Below, piece by piece: positions 37,288 to 49,352 of a DNA stretch of 64,000 nucleotides; within the stretch, counting starts at the first letter, position 1, and each line of letters starts with the position of its first letter. A program made the position numbers and the translations under genes. Where the stretch lies: assembly GCA_027946365.1 (NCBI GenBank), contig JAPEUQ010000014.1:372001-436000 (forward strand), written 5' to 3'. The notes under the pieces were generated by a model, which was not told where the DNA came from, did not search any database, and saw nothing but the letters and a program-made list of their open reading frames with translations. Source of the stretch: Kalmusia sp. IMI 367209. Its lineage: Eukaryota > Ascomycota > Dothideomycetes > Pleosporales > Didymosphaeriaceae.

Positions 37288-38440
37288 TTTCATCAAAAAT
37301 TGTTATCAACTTTACAACTATTCACCTAGGGGGTCCACTATTGCTCTAGACCTGAGTGTTAATCAAATCATGTGTATGGAGGTTTCCTTCAGCTTTTTCT
37401 TACATTCAATGTATATCATAGATAGATTTCATACACTAAGACATGATCAATTACGATCAAAGGGTATACAAGCTTGATCGTCTACTCACGACTGTTGAAC
37501 CCAGTGAATACTAGCCCCATTGTTATCGAGTTTAATGAATCACATGCAGAAATTAGGGTAATCTTAATATAGGGCACAATCTAGATAGGCGCATAAAACG
37601 GTGTATAGTTAAATCTAATAGTGTCATCTCGGGTATTATTTTCAAGAATTATTCCATTACCCCCATCCTAAAATATGCTCCTAAAATATATTGCCCTTGT
37701 TCAGAGAGTTTAGTACGGCTCACTTGCATGTCCCACATACCAATTCATGTCCATAAATATAAATCAGCAGGATGAACTAGTGTCTCAACCTGGAATTTCA
37801 ACCTGGAATCAATCTCTTTTCTATCAGATTTATCCTATATTTAATCAAACCAGAGACGTTTCGACACCTGTTGTGCTGAAAATTGACTCGCGTCTGTCTA
37901 CTGATGATATCCGATAGACGCATCTAGACGGCTTTTGCCTATTTTCTTGGTAGCGAGACTGACAACTAAATAGGTGCTAAGAGACTGCGGTGAAAGGGTC
38001 TTCGTAGGGCATACCGTGGCGTTCAAATGCCGATCCCACGATGCACAGTGCGATATAGCAAAGTTTTGATGTAATGCAATATAAAATATGAAGTACACAG
38101 ATCAGAAGACATAGTTGCAGAGTTATCCAACTGTCCAATTTAGTAAATCGAGCCTAGAATAGCCAAAATTACATCCCTGCCATTCTCCTCTGCCGCGATC
38201 CACGCCATCTCTTCACTATATCGCAATAAGAATTTATTTTCCGTGTGATTTGCAACTTTGCGTCAATCTGCTCTATGGCTTGATATTTTTTGAAGGATCC
38301 CGGCGGCTAAGGCGGGGTAGCGTGCAGACCTGAACCTCACCACAGCAATCTGGAACCCCCACCGTTCTTCAAAAATTTCTATCCTCCGTTACTCTAGCGC
38401 ACCATACATATCACGCACGTATGTTGAAAATTCTGAAACG
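37288..38440. other. 1.15-kb AT-rich gene-free region
   Basis: Stops are frequent in all frames. No gene, transposon terminus or RNA gene was recognised. The right part contains the presumptive promoter of the HET-domain pseudogene. Confidence 0.4.
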
Positions 38441-40854
38441 ATGGCGTCGTCGACCACAAATGCCTACACAGGTCGCGATCTGATAGGGTTGAGCGGTCAC
38501 ATTCGGATCTATCAATTACATTCCGCAGATTTTCCATATGAACGTTTTATAGGGACTATGAAAGTAGTACCGCTTTCGGATGCCCCAAAATATGCCTACC
38601 TATCCTACGTCTGGGGCCAAAGAGAAGGCAAACGATCTGACAAGGTATACGTTCGAGACAAAAGAGATGGAAGGCCTGTCCTCCACGAAATTCAAGTGAC
38701 GCCGAATTGTGTAGATGCTTTGAGACAAATCAGATCGGATAGACGCGTTATTTCTATATGGGTCGACGCCATATGTATCAACCAGGAAAATATGCAAGAA
38801 AAGAATCAGCAGGTCGAGATCATGGGCGAGATTTATAGCAAAGCCGAAACGGTCTATATTTGGCTGGATCATGATGACACCGACTCGGACGCTTCCTTGG
38901 ATCTTTTTAAAACCGCGTATAAAACTTCGTACTATCGCCAGCGTTTCATCCCCACCGATCGCCAGCTTGCCTCGTTAGACGCATTCCTAAGTAGAGATTG
39001 GTTCACACGCGGTTGGACCTTCTAGGAACTTGTCCTCGCTAGCAATCCGATCTTTTTATGCGGCCCTAGCAGCCTGTTTGGTGTCAGTTTCTTCAATGGA
39101 TTACGAACATTAGGGGTTCTCGCAAAACGATACGACTTCGAGGTACCCTCTAGTGCGTCCAGAATATTGTCTTTGCTTCATGCCTGGCAACTGATTACCC
39201 GCATCGGTCAGTACGATAGCAAGAAAAGAGAAACGGTCATCAAAGGACTGGGATGCTGTGGAAGGACTCCACAGGTTGCTAGAAACCTTTCACTCAAGGA
39301 AACCTCACAAAGTTCCCACCGAAACTGGTCATGCTGGAAGCTCATATGCCAAAAAGGTTCCCCATGAAACCACCAATGTAGAGCTTAGAGCTAGCCAGGC
39401 TAAACTACTGAAGGATATGCGGATAGCTCTCCGCCTCTATAGGGTAGGTTCTGCTCTAGCCATCTATCCCACCGTGCCCATACGTCTTGCGGGGCAAATA
39501 GTACGCATGCAAAACGCCGCCTCCTTTTCAGCAATGCACAACCTTTTCCGCATTTTTGATCAGCGCCTTTATACAGAGTTTAATAGCATGATATATGCTT
39601 TGAGATCACGCGAGCTATCCAACCCAAAGGATCGATCATACGCACTTTACGGTGCTTTGAAAGTACTTGGGATTCCTCTCGCTCCCCCAGACTACTCCAA
39701 ATCTACCGGCGAGATCTACAAGGATCTGTTCTCAGACCTTTTACGATGGCGACCTACTTGCATAGCCCTTCTACTGGACGCCGGCCAATCAAATTTTGCA
39801 ACAGAAGTACCTACTTGGGTCCCGCAGTGGGAGCAACCGGGTAGGTGGGGGTTGGCTTGATCCAGATGCTTTTGAAACGCCAGTCTTGCGAACGGAGATC
39901 TCTCGTTACGCATTCCGCCACGGATTACCGGCCTTTGCAATTAGTGGGCCAGAGCTGACCGTGTATGGGCGAGCGGAAGATGAGATTATTCATTCATTTC
40001 ATTTCCCATCGCAGAACACTGACGCCGAATTGGAGGTGATAGACATAGTTTCTAATTGGCTCTGGTCGGTCATGAACATTTGCAACGTCGAGCAGGATGA
40101 CTGGGAAAAGGAAGAGATGTTAGAACAGCTCCAGGCTATCCTTGTAGGCGAGAAAGCTACAATAAGATCTACAACAAGAACACTCTACGATGAAGGTGCA
40201 GGTTCTGACGACGAGGTTTCCTGGGAGGATTACGATTATGCAGAAGACACAAACGCTGATGAAGATGAATCTAATGGCGAAGGAAGCTCCAGTAGACAAG
40301 GTTTTCACGAGGCAAACTCTCCAGAAGAGACTGGTGAAGGAGACTCTTATAACAGCGCTGATGTGGAAGTGAGGGAGACCCTAGAAGACCAACCTATTGA
40401 TGACGAAAATGATGACGAAGACGATGAGGGTTTTTCTGTAGAAAACGGCTCCAGCCTTTTGTCCATCCCGATGTCCGAGGATTTCGACGCATGGTTTCAG
40501 TTGGTCATAAAGAGTCTATCTACTGGAACTAAGAAACCTGCCTACAGCTCTACACACACCCTTGCAGCCATCCGAGATGACCCGTCTGCATATGGCTTCC
40601 ATGACAAACTATGCACGAGGATCTGTGGAGAGAGATCTTTGTTTGTGACGAAGCGGAAGCGGTTGGGTACAGGCCCATTCTGGCTGAAAGACAAGGATAA
40701 AATATTCCATATCTCTGGAGTTTCTGAACCTATTTCTTTGCGTGCCCAGCAGGAAAAGGGAAAGTACGTGGTGTTGGGCCCAGTCCTACTCAGTCATTTC
40801 AAAGGAAAGACCAAAGACGTGAAAAGAAGGTTTAGAAAGATCATCCTCATTTAG
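38441..40854 (+). pseudogene. HET-domain (heterokaryon incompatibility) pseudogene
   Basis: The N-terminus carries HET-domain motifs: YAYLSYVWGQREG, ISIWVDAICINQEN and a SRDWFTRGWTF block. The last is followed immediately by TAG (39023-39025) where the family nearly always has a Gln codon, which fits a single CAG to TAG change. The same frame continues with family sequence (ELVLASNPIFLCGP). Two further +1 shifts follow: near 39250, and in a GGGGG run at about 39847-39851. Correcting for two single-base insertions makes the span exactly 804 codons, which supports one former gene. The C-terminal part is acidic and then basic, with no recognised effector. HET proteins trigger cell death on meeting a non-self partner, so loss of function is common and tolerated. 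An intact gene with errors in the assembly is the alternative. Confidence 0.8.
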
Positions 40855-40898
40855 ACGTAATCGTAACGGCCTTTTCTCTAGTGTTCTAGACTACTTTG

Positions 40899-41999
40899 CT
40901 AGACAAGTTCCAAGCATCCGTTTATGTTTCCTATTCTCTCGTCCAACACAATGGAACTATTCACCCACTGCCCGTTCCTCGAAAGCTCCGCCTCAAGCGT
41001 CTGTCCGCCGTCCACCAATCGAACATTGCGTGCTGATGCACCGAAATTACCACCTCCAGACCCGTGATGATCACCGCCAGGCAGTTCCAGTCGCTGTCCA
41101 GGGTAAATCATATCTGGATTCTGAATGCCGTTATGGCGCGCAAGCTCATCAAAAGAGCAGTTGTGGCGGGCCGCAATCGCTCGTAAAGTATCACCTGACT
41201 GTACAGCCACGGATTCTGAGCCACCAGAAGCTCGACCATTCGACCAGCGGAAGCTCCCGTTGTTGTTCTCCAAAATACGGTTCAAGGATATGGAGGTAGA
41301 TTGCCACGATCCGTCTTCGCGGCGGCACTGCGCGTGCAAGGTGTACTCGCCATGCGCGTCAAGACGTACATCTCGCGATGACCGAGTGAAGCCGCCAGCA
41401 AAGTGACCGGACCGAGGGCGGTCGTCGCTGTCCCGGCGATCATGATGGCCGCCGTGGTGATAGTTGTCATCCTTGTAGAGTTCCTTCTGCTTCTTCTCTT
41501 CTTCTTCTTTCTTCTTCTTTTCATCGCGCCCACCCTTCCAATGAGACACTCCATCTTGCAACACATGGCCCGTCAAAGCACCTCCCAAGGCGCCAACAAG
41601 GCCAGAGGTCTTCTTGTGTCCTGTGGCGGGGCCTGCGAGTTTGTATGCACCGAAAGCTCCAGCAGCGCCACCTGCCAGAGCGCCCATTACGCCACGTGAA
41701 CTCTCCTGTCTGGTGTTGGGATCGCCTTGATCGCCATAGCCTGAGTTTCCGTAGCTTTGATTGCCCCCATATCCTTGATCTCGGTTGTCAGGCTGACCAT
41801 AGGGCGAGTGAGATGGCGGAGATGAGTTATAGCTGCCGTGGTGTTGCTGCTCTTGACCATATTGGGAGTTGTGTTGTTGATATTGAGGTGGGGCTTGGTT
41901 GTAACCCCCACCGTTTCCACCGTATTGCTGCTGACCCTCAGAGTAGTACTCGTTGGCTAGGCCTTGCCGGTTCTGCTGGTCGCCATGGTTGTAGGACAT
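40899..41999 (-). CDS. CVNH-LysM lectin with Q/G/Y-rich N-terminus
   Basis: A single exon of 366 aa. A cyanovirin-N homology domain (halves at about 204-255 and 319-365) is split by one LysM module (about 266-308, VQSGDTLRAIAARHN to IYPGQRLELPG). This is the same architecture as type III CVNH-LysM proteins such as that of Magnaporthe oryzae, which bind mannose glycans and chitin/GlcNAc-type ligands. Residues 1-98 are rich in Gln, Gly, Tyr and Asn and look prion-like. Residues 101-150 hold glycine-zipper repeats (GVMGALAGGAAGAFGAY, GLVGALGGALTGHV), followed by a KKKKEEEEKKQK helix. There is no signal peptide, so any export would be unconventional. A TATA box lies about 85 bp upstream of the ATG. 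The gene ends 44 bp from the HET pseudogene. Confidence 0.92.
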   Translation of the reverse strand: MSYNHGDQQNRQGLANEYYSEGQQQYGGNGGGYNQAPPQYQQHNSQYGQEQQHHGSYNSSPPSHSPYGQPDNRDQGYGGNQSYGNSGYGDQGDPNTRQESSRGVMGALAGGAAGAFGAYKLAGPATGHKKTSGLVGALGGALTGHVLQDGVSHWKGGRDEKKKKEEEEKKQKELYKDDNYHHGGHHDRRDSDDRPRSGHFAGGFTRSSRDVRLDAHGEYTLHAQCRREDGSWQSTSISLNRILENNNGSFRWSNGRASGGSESVAVQSGDTLRAIAARHNCSFDELARHNGIQNPDMIYPGQRLELPGGDHHGSGGGNFGASARNVRLVDGGQTLEAELSRNGQWVNSSIVLDERIGNINGCLELV

Positions 42000-42547
42000 G
42001 ATAAGTCTGGTTTAGAATCGAATTGTTTCTCAACTGTTCGTCAAAGTTGTGCATCAGTTGAACTTCAGCTCTGATCTAGCGCTTATATATGCAACCTCAG
42101 ACAAACGCAACCCTGGTCGCAAAGTTGTGGCTTTGTGAAGGCGCAGCAGGCTTGCTAGCCAGTCATGATTCGGCTAGCGGACCCGCAGCTGAGACACCGC
42201 CACGTCGAATACGCGACACCGTTGTGGGGGTTGCTGGCAAAAACGGTTTCGATCCAATCATGACTGAACCATCAGTTGCGCCATTTCAATCTGGTGATGC
42301 TTATGCGATCTGTGTTGCGGGTAAGACGGCTTGCCTTCAGACCTTCAAGCGTCTAGCCTCTGCCACGTAGCGACCGTGATCTCGCGGATCAAGCAGAGAG
42401 CAACGAATTCTGTATTTTCATTCAGAAAGGATGTAGCTATAGTAATGATCCGGCCTGGAGAATTGCGCTTGGGAATGATTGAAATCATACGTTATATGTG
42501 TGTCGTTAGGTAGAGATAGCGGAAGGGAATTATCATTGATACTGTTG
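42000..42547. promoter_or_regulatory. Intergenic region upstream of CVNH-LysM
   Basis: 548 bp containing the CVNH-LysM promoter on the left and the 3' flank of the regulator-like gene on the right. No other gene was recognised. Confidence 0.45.
42084..42090 (-). promoter_or_regulatory. TATA box of CVNH-LysM gene
   Basis: On the minus strand the sequence reads TATATAAGCG about 85 bp before the ATG at 41999, a good fungal TATA position. Confidence 0.55.
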
Positions 42548-44180
42548 TTATCCTACCGTCTGCAGCATTAATGAATCAAAAACATCTTTGCCAGATTTGT
42601 CATGCAGCGCTCCAATCCACACATAAGAATTTACCAATTGCCGCATACCATTCCATGTCGATATGCCGCACAGCTCAGTATAAAGTCGCAGCCTGTACAT
42701 GAGCAATGCGGCGAAATCGTCAGTGGACGTGACCGACATATCGCACGGTCTAGTATGCATATTCGAGCGATGATCAAGCATGATAGTGAAGCCTGGGTCA
42801 GCAAACACTGACATAGCTGCCACCATCAGTAGCCACACACAATCTCGTGGTGCATGGCCCGTATTCGTCAGGTACCGAATCAGACTTTGTTTCCAATCGA
42901 TAGTGAATTGGCCATTCAGCCAGTTGACTGTTTTCCAGTCGAGGAAAATTGGGGCGGAGAGGGCCAATAACCCATGACGAAATGTTTCGTCAATGCTGCC
43001 ATTTCGGAATCGATGATGGAGTAAGCGATACAATATAGAGCCCATGCCGCCTAAAAACGCTTCCTCGGTCAACTTAGCGTCTTCGTTCTCTGCAGCATTG
43101 TTTAAAAGTCGACAAAAGTGTGCCATTGCTGTCCAAACCTGAGCTAGTCTAGGGTCGAGTCTACTCAGGACATCGTCTATATTTCTGCTAGGAGTAGCGG
43201 TTGTTGGAGGTTGTATGAGAGGCCAAGGAATGTCTTCGTAGGCAAATAGACTAGACTTCTTACCACTTTCGTACGCCATACAGAAATCGGTGCTGCAGCC
43301 CGGAGCAGTTAGTATTTGCGTAGTTCAAAAATCTTTGCACAAACCTACCGTATTATCTCCGTGACTAGCTTCGTATTCTTATTGTGGAAGATCGTATCTA
43401 CACCACGCATGCTAATGAGTTTAATCAATGCGGCATTATGCGCATGCGCGGCCTCATGATGGCCTTGCGTATATGCGTATCCCGATAAAGCCCAAATAGT
43501 CATAATGGTGGAATCTGAAAGCTTCAAAGTATCATCGTCGCGCGAAATCCGGTTTTGTAGAATTTTCACAGTCGTAGCAAAGGAGACATAGTCTTGTCGA
43601 CGAGCCTCAGCACTTCGAGTCCTTCCGAGAAAGCCATCAAAGAAGGCTTGTGTGGTCAAGCAAGCGGCGTGGAGGTAAGCTGGGTCAACCAGCATGGGTG
43701 CGAACCACGCTTCCACCATTCCTGCTTCGTTGGGTATGATGCACTGATCCAGTACAAACATTGCTTTAGTGGATAAAGATAGCACTGAACGTAGATCTGG
43801 TTTAGCTTGGTGATGTCAAAAAAATGCGTGAATGACCGCTTACACGAGAAGACCTCTTCAACACGTTCTGCTGCAATGGTATCGGCAAAGCGGATGCCAG
43901 CGAACTTCGAGCACATCTCTCGAGGAATAGTCCCTGGCCAAATAGGTCCGTTGGGCATCCAGATTCCTGTTTCCGTCTTCTCATCTAGACCTTTTGCGTG
44001 TTTTCGTCGGGTTCTGGTCCGGTTCTTGCCACGCATGACATGGCTTCTTATAAGCTTCCGCGTATTTGCATCTGCCTTTTGTCTGTCTACGGACACAATG
44101 AATGGTAACTCTGTTGTATTCCACTGTGAGCTTTGGCGAATCAAGAAAGTAGTCTCTATTAAGCTCACCGGGTACATCAT
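42548..44180 (-). CDS. Fungal regulator-like (tachykinin/DUF3468-type) protein
   Basis: Exons 43844-44180, 43349-43784 and 42548-43292 give 506 codons. A further optional 45-bp intron in exon 1 (GTGAGC to CACAG) would give 490 aa and a smoother N-terminus. The start MMYP precedes ANTRKLIRSHVMRGKNRTR, the basic block typical of fungal proteins labelled tachykinin family. It is followed by EVFSLLSLSTKAMFVL and by the helical fungal-transcription-factor-like region seen in DUF3468 proteins. No Zn2Cys6 cluster is present, which is normal for this group. The protein may be a transcription co-factor without its own DNA-binding domain; function is unproven. No membrane helices. Confidence 0.65.
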
Positions 44181-44909
44181 TGGCAGGCATGATCAAAGTG
44201 GGGTTCCAGAAGAGGCTGGCTCCACTTCGATTTACACACAAAGCACTATGCCGCCTAGGCCAGGCTCAATCTAGTCTGCGTAATCAATATGCGCCTAGAT
44301 ACCGTTGAATGATGACAAATTTCGATTGTGGGCCGATATTTTGGAGTATCGAACAACTGAAGTGGTTTGGGCAGGAGCGTCGGTAACGACATGCCCAATG
44401 TAACCAAGCTGGTCAGCTGCCAAGACCTGAATTGCTTGCCAATTCGAGGTTAGATAACGCGTGCGTATTTATCCGGCACACTAACCTCTTATGTATGCGA
44501 TCCGGGCACCGAAGTCTTTGAATAACCTGAATTATACTGTAGACCTACTGTGCAGACGCTTCGCACACGTTCTATTGATGTCTATTCACCCGATACCGAG
44601 CAGCATCGATTTTCTAGTCCGCAACGTTGATTAAATTCTAAAAAGCTGTCTGAGAAATAAGGCTACTAATCAAAGCTTACGTTTGAAATTTTACACGGCT
44701 TGGTGTAAGCCACGAAGAATCATACGAATTTCAATGTTGACTGGGTTGATATCCACTTCGAACGAATGAACACGATGAAGAGACTATTCTGAGATACCCA
44801 GGCAAACCTGTTTTGCAGATGTATAAAGCCTGGTTCAAATGACTGGTCCATGGAACGTGTACAGATTACTAACCCCAAGCCTCACAATGGGTTCTCAAAA
44901 CAATCACCT
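44181..44909. other. 729-bp intergenic region
   Basis: It separates the 5' end of the regulator-like gene from the 3' end of the MFS gene at 44910. No gene or repeat was recognised. Confidence 0.4.
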
Positions 44910-46746
44910 CTACACTGGAAGATTATCCGCTTTGCTAAGCCGTCTGACGCCTTCCGCCTTTCTGTCCTCGGCAAGTACAGATGCAAATTTGCTCGCCTTT
45001 CTGATTTGAGGTCCTTTCCAATAAAAGATGTAGATGGGCACTACGACCAAACAGGACAAGCAAGCCAGGACCGTGGTCGCATACTCGGACGGCCTCTTTT
45101 CACTTAGGTTCGTGTACAAAGGTGTGGCATACATGGCTGCAATTCCAGCAAGAAAGTCCTGACAACACAATTAGCATATGTTCTAGTTTGAATTCTGACC
45201 ATCAATATACTTACTCGCGCGAACGCATTGCCACCAGTTGCGGAAGCTGAATATGGACCATACGCTGCAATCATATAATCTACAGAAGAGTAGTAGATTG
45301 CAAAATTGGCTAGGCCGACGAGGAATGAGAAGATCATCGGTGCGATCCAATGAGTCTGGGGCGGGCCCATACATGTCCACGCAAAACCAAAAAGTCCAAT
45401 GGGTTCGAAGAGTGCGAGCAGCAAGAGTGGTTTCAGCCTACGTTCAGGGGACAAAGAATCAGGCCCATTCTTCTTCTTGAGATGCTCATCGCGCCAAAAC
45501 CAAGGCCAGTATAGGAAGTAGGTGAAGAAGTAACTCGCGTTGATAGGAATGAAGGCCCATGCGACTTGCAACGTGCCAAAGCCGAAGTTTTCTGGGAACG
45601 TAATCGCGAAGGCTTCAAGGAATGTAAAAATCAATGCGTCAGAGAAGCCGGAAAGAAGTGACAGAAAGAGCACAATCGGTTCGCGCACGAACATCTCGAA
45701 GGGGCGGAGCCAGATCTTGCCTGCTTCCTTTAGGGAGATGCGTGGCGTCTTGAGCTCGTTGGGGCCGTATATGTTGGGATCCTCGCCAGTCTTGCGGCGT
45801 CGCTTGGCTTCACGGTCAATTAGAATCGTGGATCGTGATTCCGGCATGAAGAAGTGGACAGCTTGCACAGCTACACCAAAAATGAGCTGAATCCAGAAGT
45901 TCCACTGCCACGTAAGATCTGTATGCTGATTAGCTGTGGGGCTTGGTACTTCGTTGACAGAAGAGAACTGACAATGCTCAATAGGACCACCAATAACGCC
46001 GCCAATGCTGGTTCCAATGGTTGAACTCAACACGATGAAGCATAGCGGCCAATGTTGCGTTTCCGGCTCGTAGAGATCCGCGATCAAGCCGAGGGTCACA
46101 CTACCGCCCGCAGTAGACAGACCACCCTGGAGCTGTCAGCTTATAGCACTGCATGCATGTGTCCATCTTTACTTACCAAAGCTCTGCACACCACGATTGT
46201 TCCGAAATTAGGAGCTAGAGAATTCGGGATTTGCCAGATATTTATGAAGAACAGACTCAACTGTAAAATTGGCCATCGTCCAAACTCCTCACTCCATGGT
46301 GCCCATAACTCGCATCCGAAGCTGTAAAAGACGAGGTAGATCATCTGCCCAACTCGCGCAGCTTGCGTGCTGATACCGAAATGTTCGGCTAGTGGGTTCA
46401 CAGCGCTAGGGAATACTGATGTGTTGAAGTTCATAGAAATCTGGATCCCAGCTATGGACGCTAGGTACATCGATTTCTTCCAGGTAGGCCAGGAATATGC
46501 AAGCTTGTCCCAGCAATCTTTTTCCTTCAGCTCACGCTTGCCATCAGGTCGAAGAACCTGTGAGGGCCGGTGCCCGTCGAACCAACTTTTACTCCTTGAT
46601 GTTTTCTCATTCATCTGAGGTTGCATATCAAGTTGATCACTGCTGCTGTCGCTTTCTTCATTCACTGGCTGCATTAAGTTCCTTTGAGCTTCGCGAGGTT
46701 GACTTGGCTTTTTCTCCATTGTAGTGGATGACGGGGATGCGGTCAT
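44910..46746 (-). CDS. MFS transporter, DHA1/polyamine-type
   Basis: Exons 46177-46746, 45973-46126, 45215-45918 and 44910-45158 give 558 aa. The 54-bp intron 45919-45972 is a multiple of three and contains no stop, but removing it restores the canonical HYLTWQWNFWIQLIFG motif at the start of the helix after loop 4. A hydrophilic N-terminus leads to SWPTWKKSMYLASIAGIQI and the first helix. Loop 2-3 has GCELWAPWSEEFGRWPIL, a form of the MFS signature seen in fungal polyamine and drug transporters. The large cytoplasmic loop contains RRRKTGEDPNIYGPNE, typical of this subfamily. The C-terminal Lys/Arg-rich tail is hydrophilic. The substrate is unknown. Confidence 0.87.
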
Positions 46747-47880
46747 TGACTTGAGAGGCCTGGATTACCGTAGTGAGAACATCAGCGAGCCTTAAGCAGC
46801 CCGACTGACTATAGAAACGGTGTATTTCACCATGACGTTCCATTATGAAGTTCCACCGTCTGCAGACACTTGATGCGCACTGTGCATTTTGCGCTCAACA
46901 CATATATGATCTTTCAGACATTCTGCAGCAGGTCCACCTTCTAACGACCAGCGTCGCGATGTTGTTTGTTAGAAGAAGACCGCGAGGAAAAGGTGGCCCA
47001 GTTGTATGACGAAAGGCGCCACACCCGCAACAAAAATTCAGTAAAGCCCACTTATTCCCAGCATTACCAACAACTTTGTTGAAGATAAGAGTTAGCATGT
47101 AGTGGGCCTGGGCTAAGAAGCAGCCGCTAGGGATTTCACAACATGTGGATCGTGCTCTGATGATCGTGCGGCTCTGCGAGGATCCCGAACCATCATTGAA
47201 GCACGCCGAGACGCTAGGTTAGACAGTGGGTACAGCGACCCGATGATCGCGCGAAAATACGGGACGAAGTAAGAAACATCGACGATGCGATAGGCCGTGA
47301 TGTTATGTTGTCCCAGGAAGAAGAGGTCTTGCACAAGCAGCAAAGGTATGCCAGTTCTAATGTTGTGAGCCCTTTCCTCTTGCTTCTTCTTTTCATTGCT
47401 ATCAGGCTATGTTTTTGTTGGAAACTATAGCCTAAGGAAGCGTGCATCGCATGGAAGCAGATATGACAAAATAGATGGGTTGATGATGTCGTGGTTGCTG
47501 TCGCGTCACATTCTTCGTCAATCCCGCTCGGGGGCAGTCGGGAAGACCGGCTGCTTTATCGCTATTGCTGATTTCTCCCAGAACGGTGCGAAATTACTTT
47601 TCAATTCTGTATTACTTGAAAGGCTCGCACAAAATCTTTGAATGTTTGAAGGCGACATAATAGCGAATTGATTTCGTGTTGTTGATTCCTCGCTTGTGCA
47701 CCCCGCGGTCGTAAGAACAACGTCATCGAACTTGTGTCTGAATTGACGGAAAAAGTAGCGAAATCCTCATGTGCATCGCCTTTGCAACACAATTCCAGCG
47801 CAGAAAAAAGCCCTTGAAATATATTTTCATCAGTAACCCTTCCACTTCGAACTTTATAACTCAAAAGAACATTCATCAAG
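46747..47880. promoter_or_regulatory. 1.13-kb divergent intergenic region (MFS / SDR)
   Basis: It contains the promoters of both flanking genes. Small open frames on both strands show no family content. No repeat was recognised. Confidence 0.4.
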
Positions 47881-48951
47881 ATGAGTAGTTCAGAAGCGCC
47901 CATCACGGCTTATCCGGCAACATCGATAAAGGCACAAAACCAGGAAGGTGGCCCCGGCTTCGATAAAGACATGGATCCATATGCAGACTGGACACGTCTT
48001 GAGTTCTGGGACGACAACGGAAAGCCGTATCTGAAGGAGTACGAGGGGCGAGGTCTGCTCGAAGGCAAGGCTGCGCTAATAACAGGTGGAGACTCGGGCA
48101 TCGGCCGTGCGGTCGCAATTCTATTTGCACGTGAGGGAGCCGATGTGAGCATCGTGTACCTGCCTGAAGAAGAAGAGGACGCCCAGTATGTCAAGAAGAG
48201 AATTGAGGAGGCCGGACGGAAGGCCAATTTGATGCAATTGAATCTGCGAGAGAGGGAAAACTGCGAGAAGGCGGTTGAAGGACACATCAAAGCTTTTGGG
48301 AAATTGAACGTGCTTGTCAATAATGGTACGCATCTACATGTTTCTCACCCTTGACTATTTTCAATTTCGCGATGGCTAACATGGTTTTATTTGCAATAGC
48401 CGCTATGCAGGAGATGGCCAACGACATCACCGAGATTGATCTCGATGTAACAGAAAAGACATTTCAAACAAACATTATATCCATGTTCGCGGTCACTAAG
48501 TATGCTCTGAAGCACATGAAGCGCGGTGATTGCATCGTGAACAGCAGTTCTGTCGCTGCATACATGAGCAATCCCCAACTCCTTGACTACGCGTCTACTA
48601 AAGGTGCGATTGCGACATTCACACGCGGCCTAGCACAACAGCAGGCTAAAAACGGTATCCGCGTCAACGCGGTCGCGCCGGGTATCATGTAAGTTGACCT
48701 GCTATAAATAGAGGGACAAGCCAACCTTCGATACTAACTGATTACAATACAGTTGGACGCCTTTGCAGCCCGCAACGAAGAATAGCCCAGCCGATGATAT
48801 GGAAGCAATCGGTGTAGGAGCATGCCCGCTCAACAGACCAGGCATGCCAATTGAAATGGCCACTTTGTATGTGACCCTGGCTTCTCCGCTCGGTTCATAT
48901 TGTACCGGTGAAGTCCTTCATGGCTCAGGTGGTATTGAGATGCAAGGTTGA
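47881..48951 (+). CDS. Short-chain dehydrogenase/reductase (YghA-like)
   Basis: Exons 47881-48325, 48400-48688 and 48753-48951 give 310 aa. The cofactor motif is ITGGDSGIGRAVA; splicing yields LVNNAAMQE, the conserved NNA motif; the catalytic YASTK follows a serine-rich VNSSSVAAYM. The N-terminal extension YADWTRLEFWDDNGKPYLKE and the GEVLHGSGG end resemble the bacterial YghA/glucose-dehydrogenase-like classical SDR group, found in many fungi. It probably uses NAD(P) to reduce or oxidise a small carbonyl compound. The substrate is not indicated by sequence. It is the central enzyme of the transporter-rich group from 45 to 55 kb. Confidence 0.9.
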
Positions 48952-49352
48952 TCTTGTATGGTTAAACGATTGGGATGAATTAATAGCTTTAAAGCAATGT
49001 TAGATACAGCTACAACGCGGCTCCTTTCAATAGACAGTTGTAATTAGATCGTACACCTTCCCTCGATGGGTTAAATTATTTTCAAAACATATATCATGCG
49101 TAAAGACAAGATTGCCTTGCCAAAATTGTCAGGATAATCGACTAGCTAAGAGACCCCTTGCGAAGCTACTACCATGATTACGACCTGAACAATTAGTATC
49201 AAAAAATCTACATGTGCACACCTCTATTGATGTATATTAATCATATGTAAATGAATGCTTCATCTCTTCCCAAACGCTATACAATGCTACGAATGATTGG
49301 GGCAGACTTTAGTTGAATTACTCTGATTACTGTGTAGGAACCCAAGAACATT
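48952..49352. other. Convergent 3' region (SDR / solute-binding protein)
   Basis: 401 bp of AT-rich sequence between two 3' ends. Nothing else was recognised. Confidence 0.4.
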
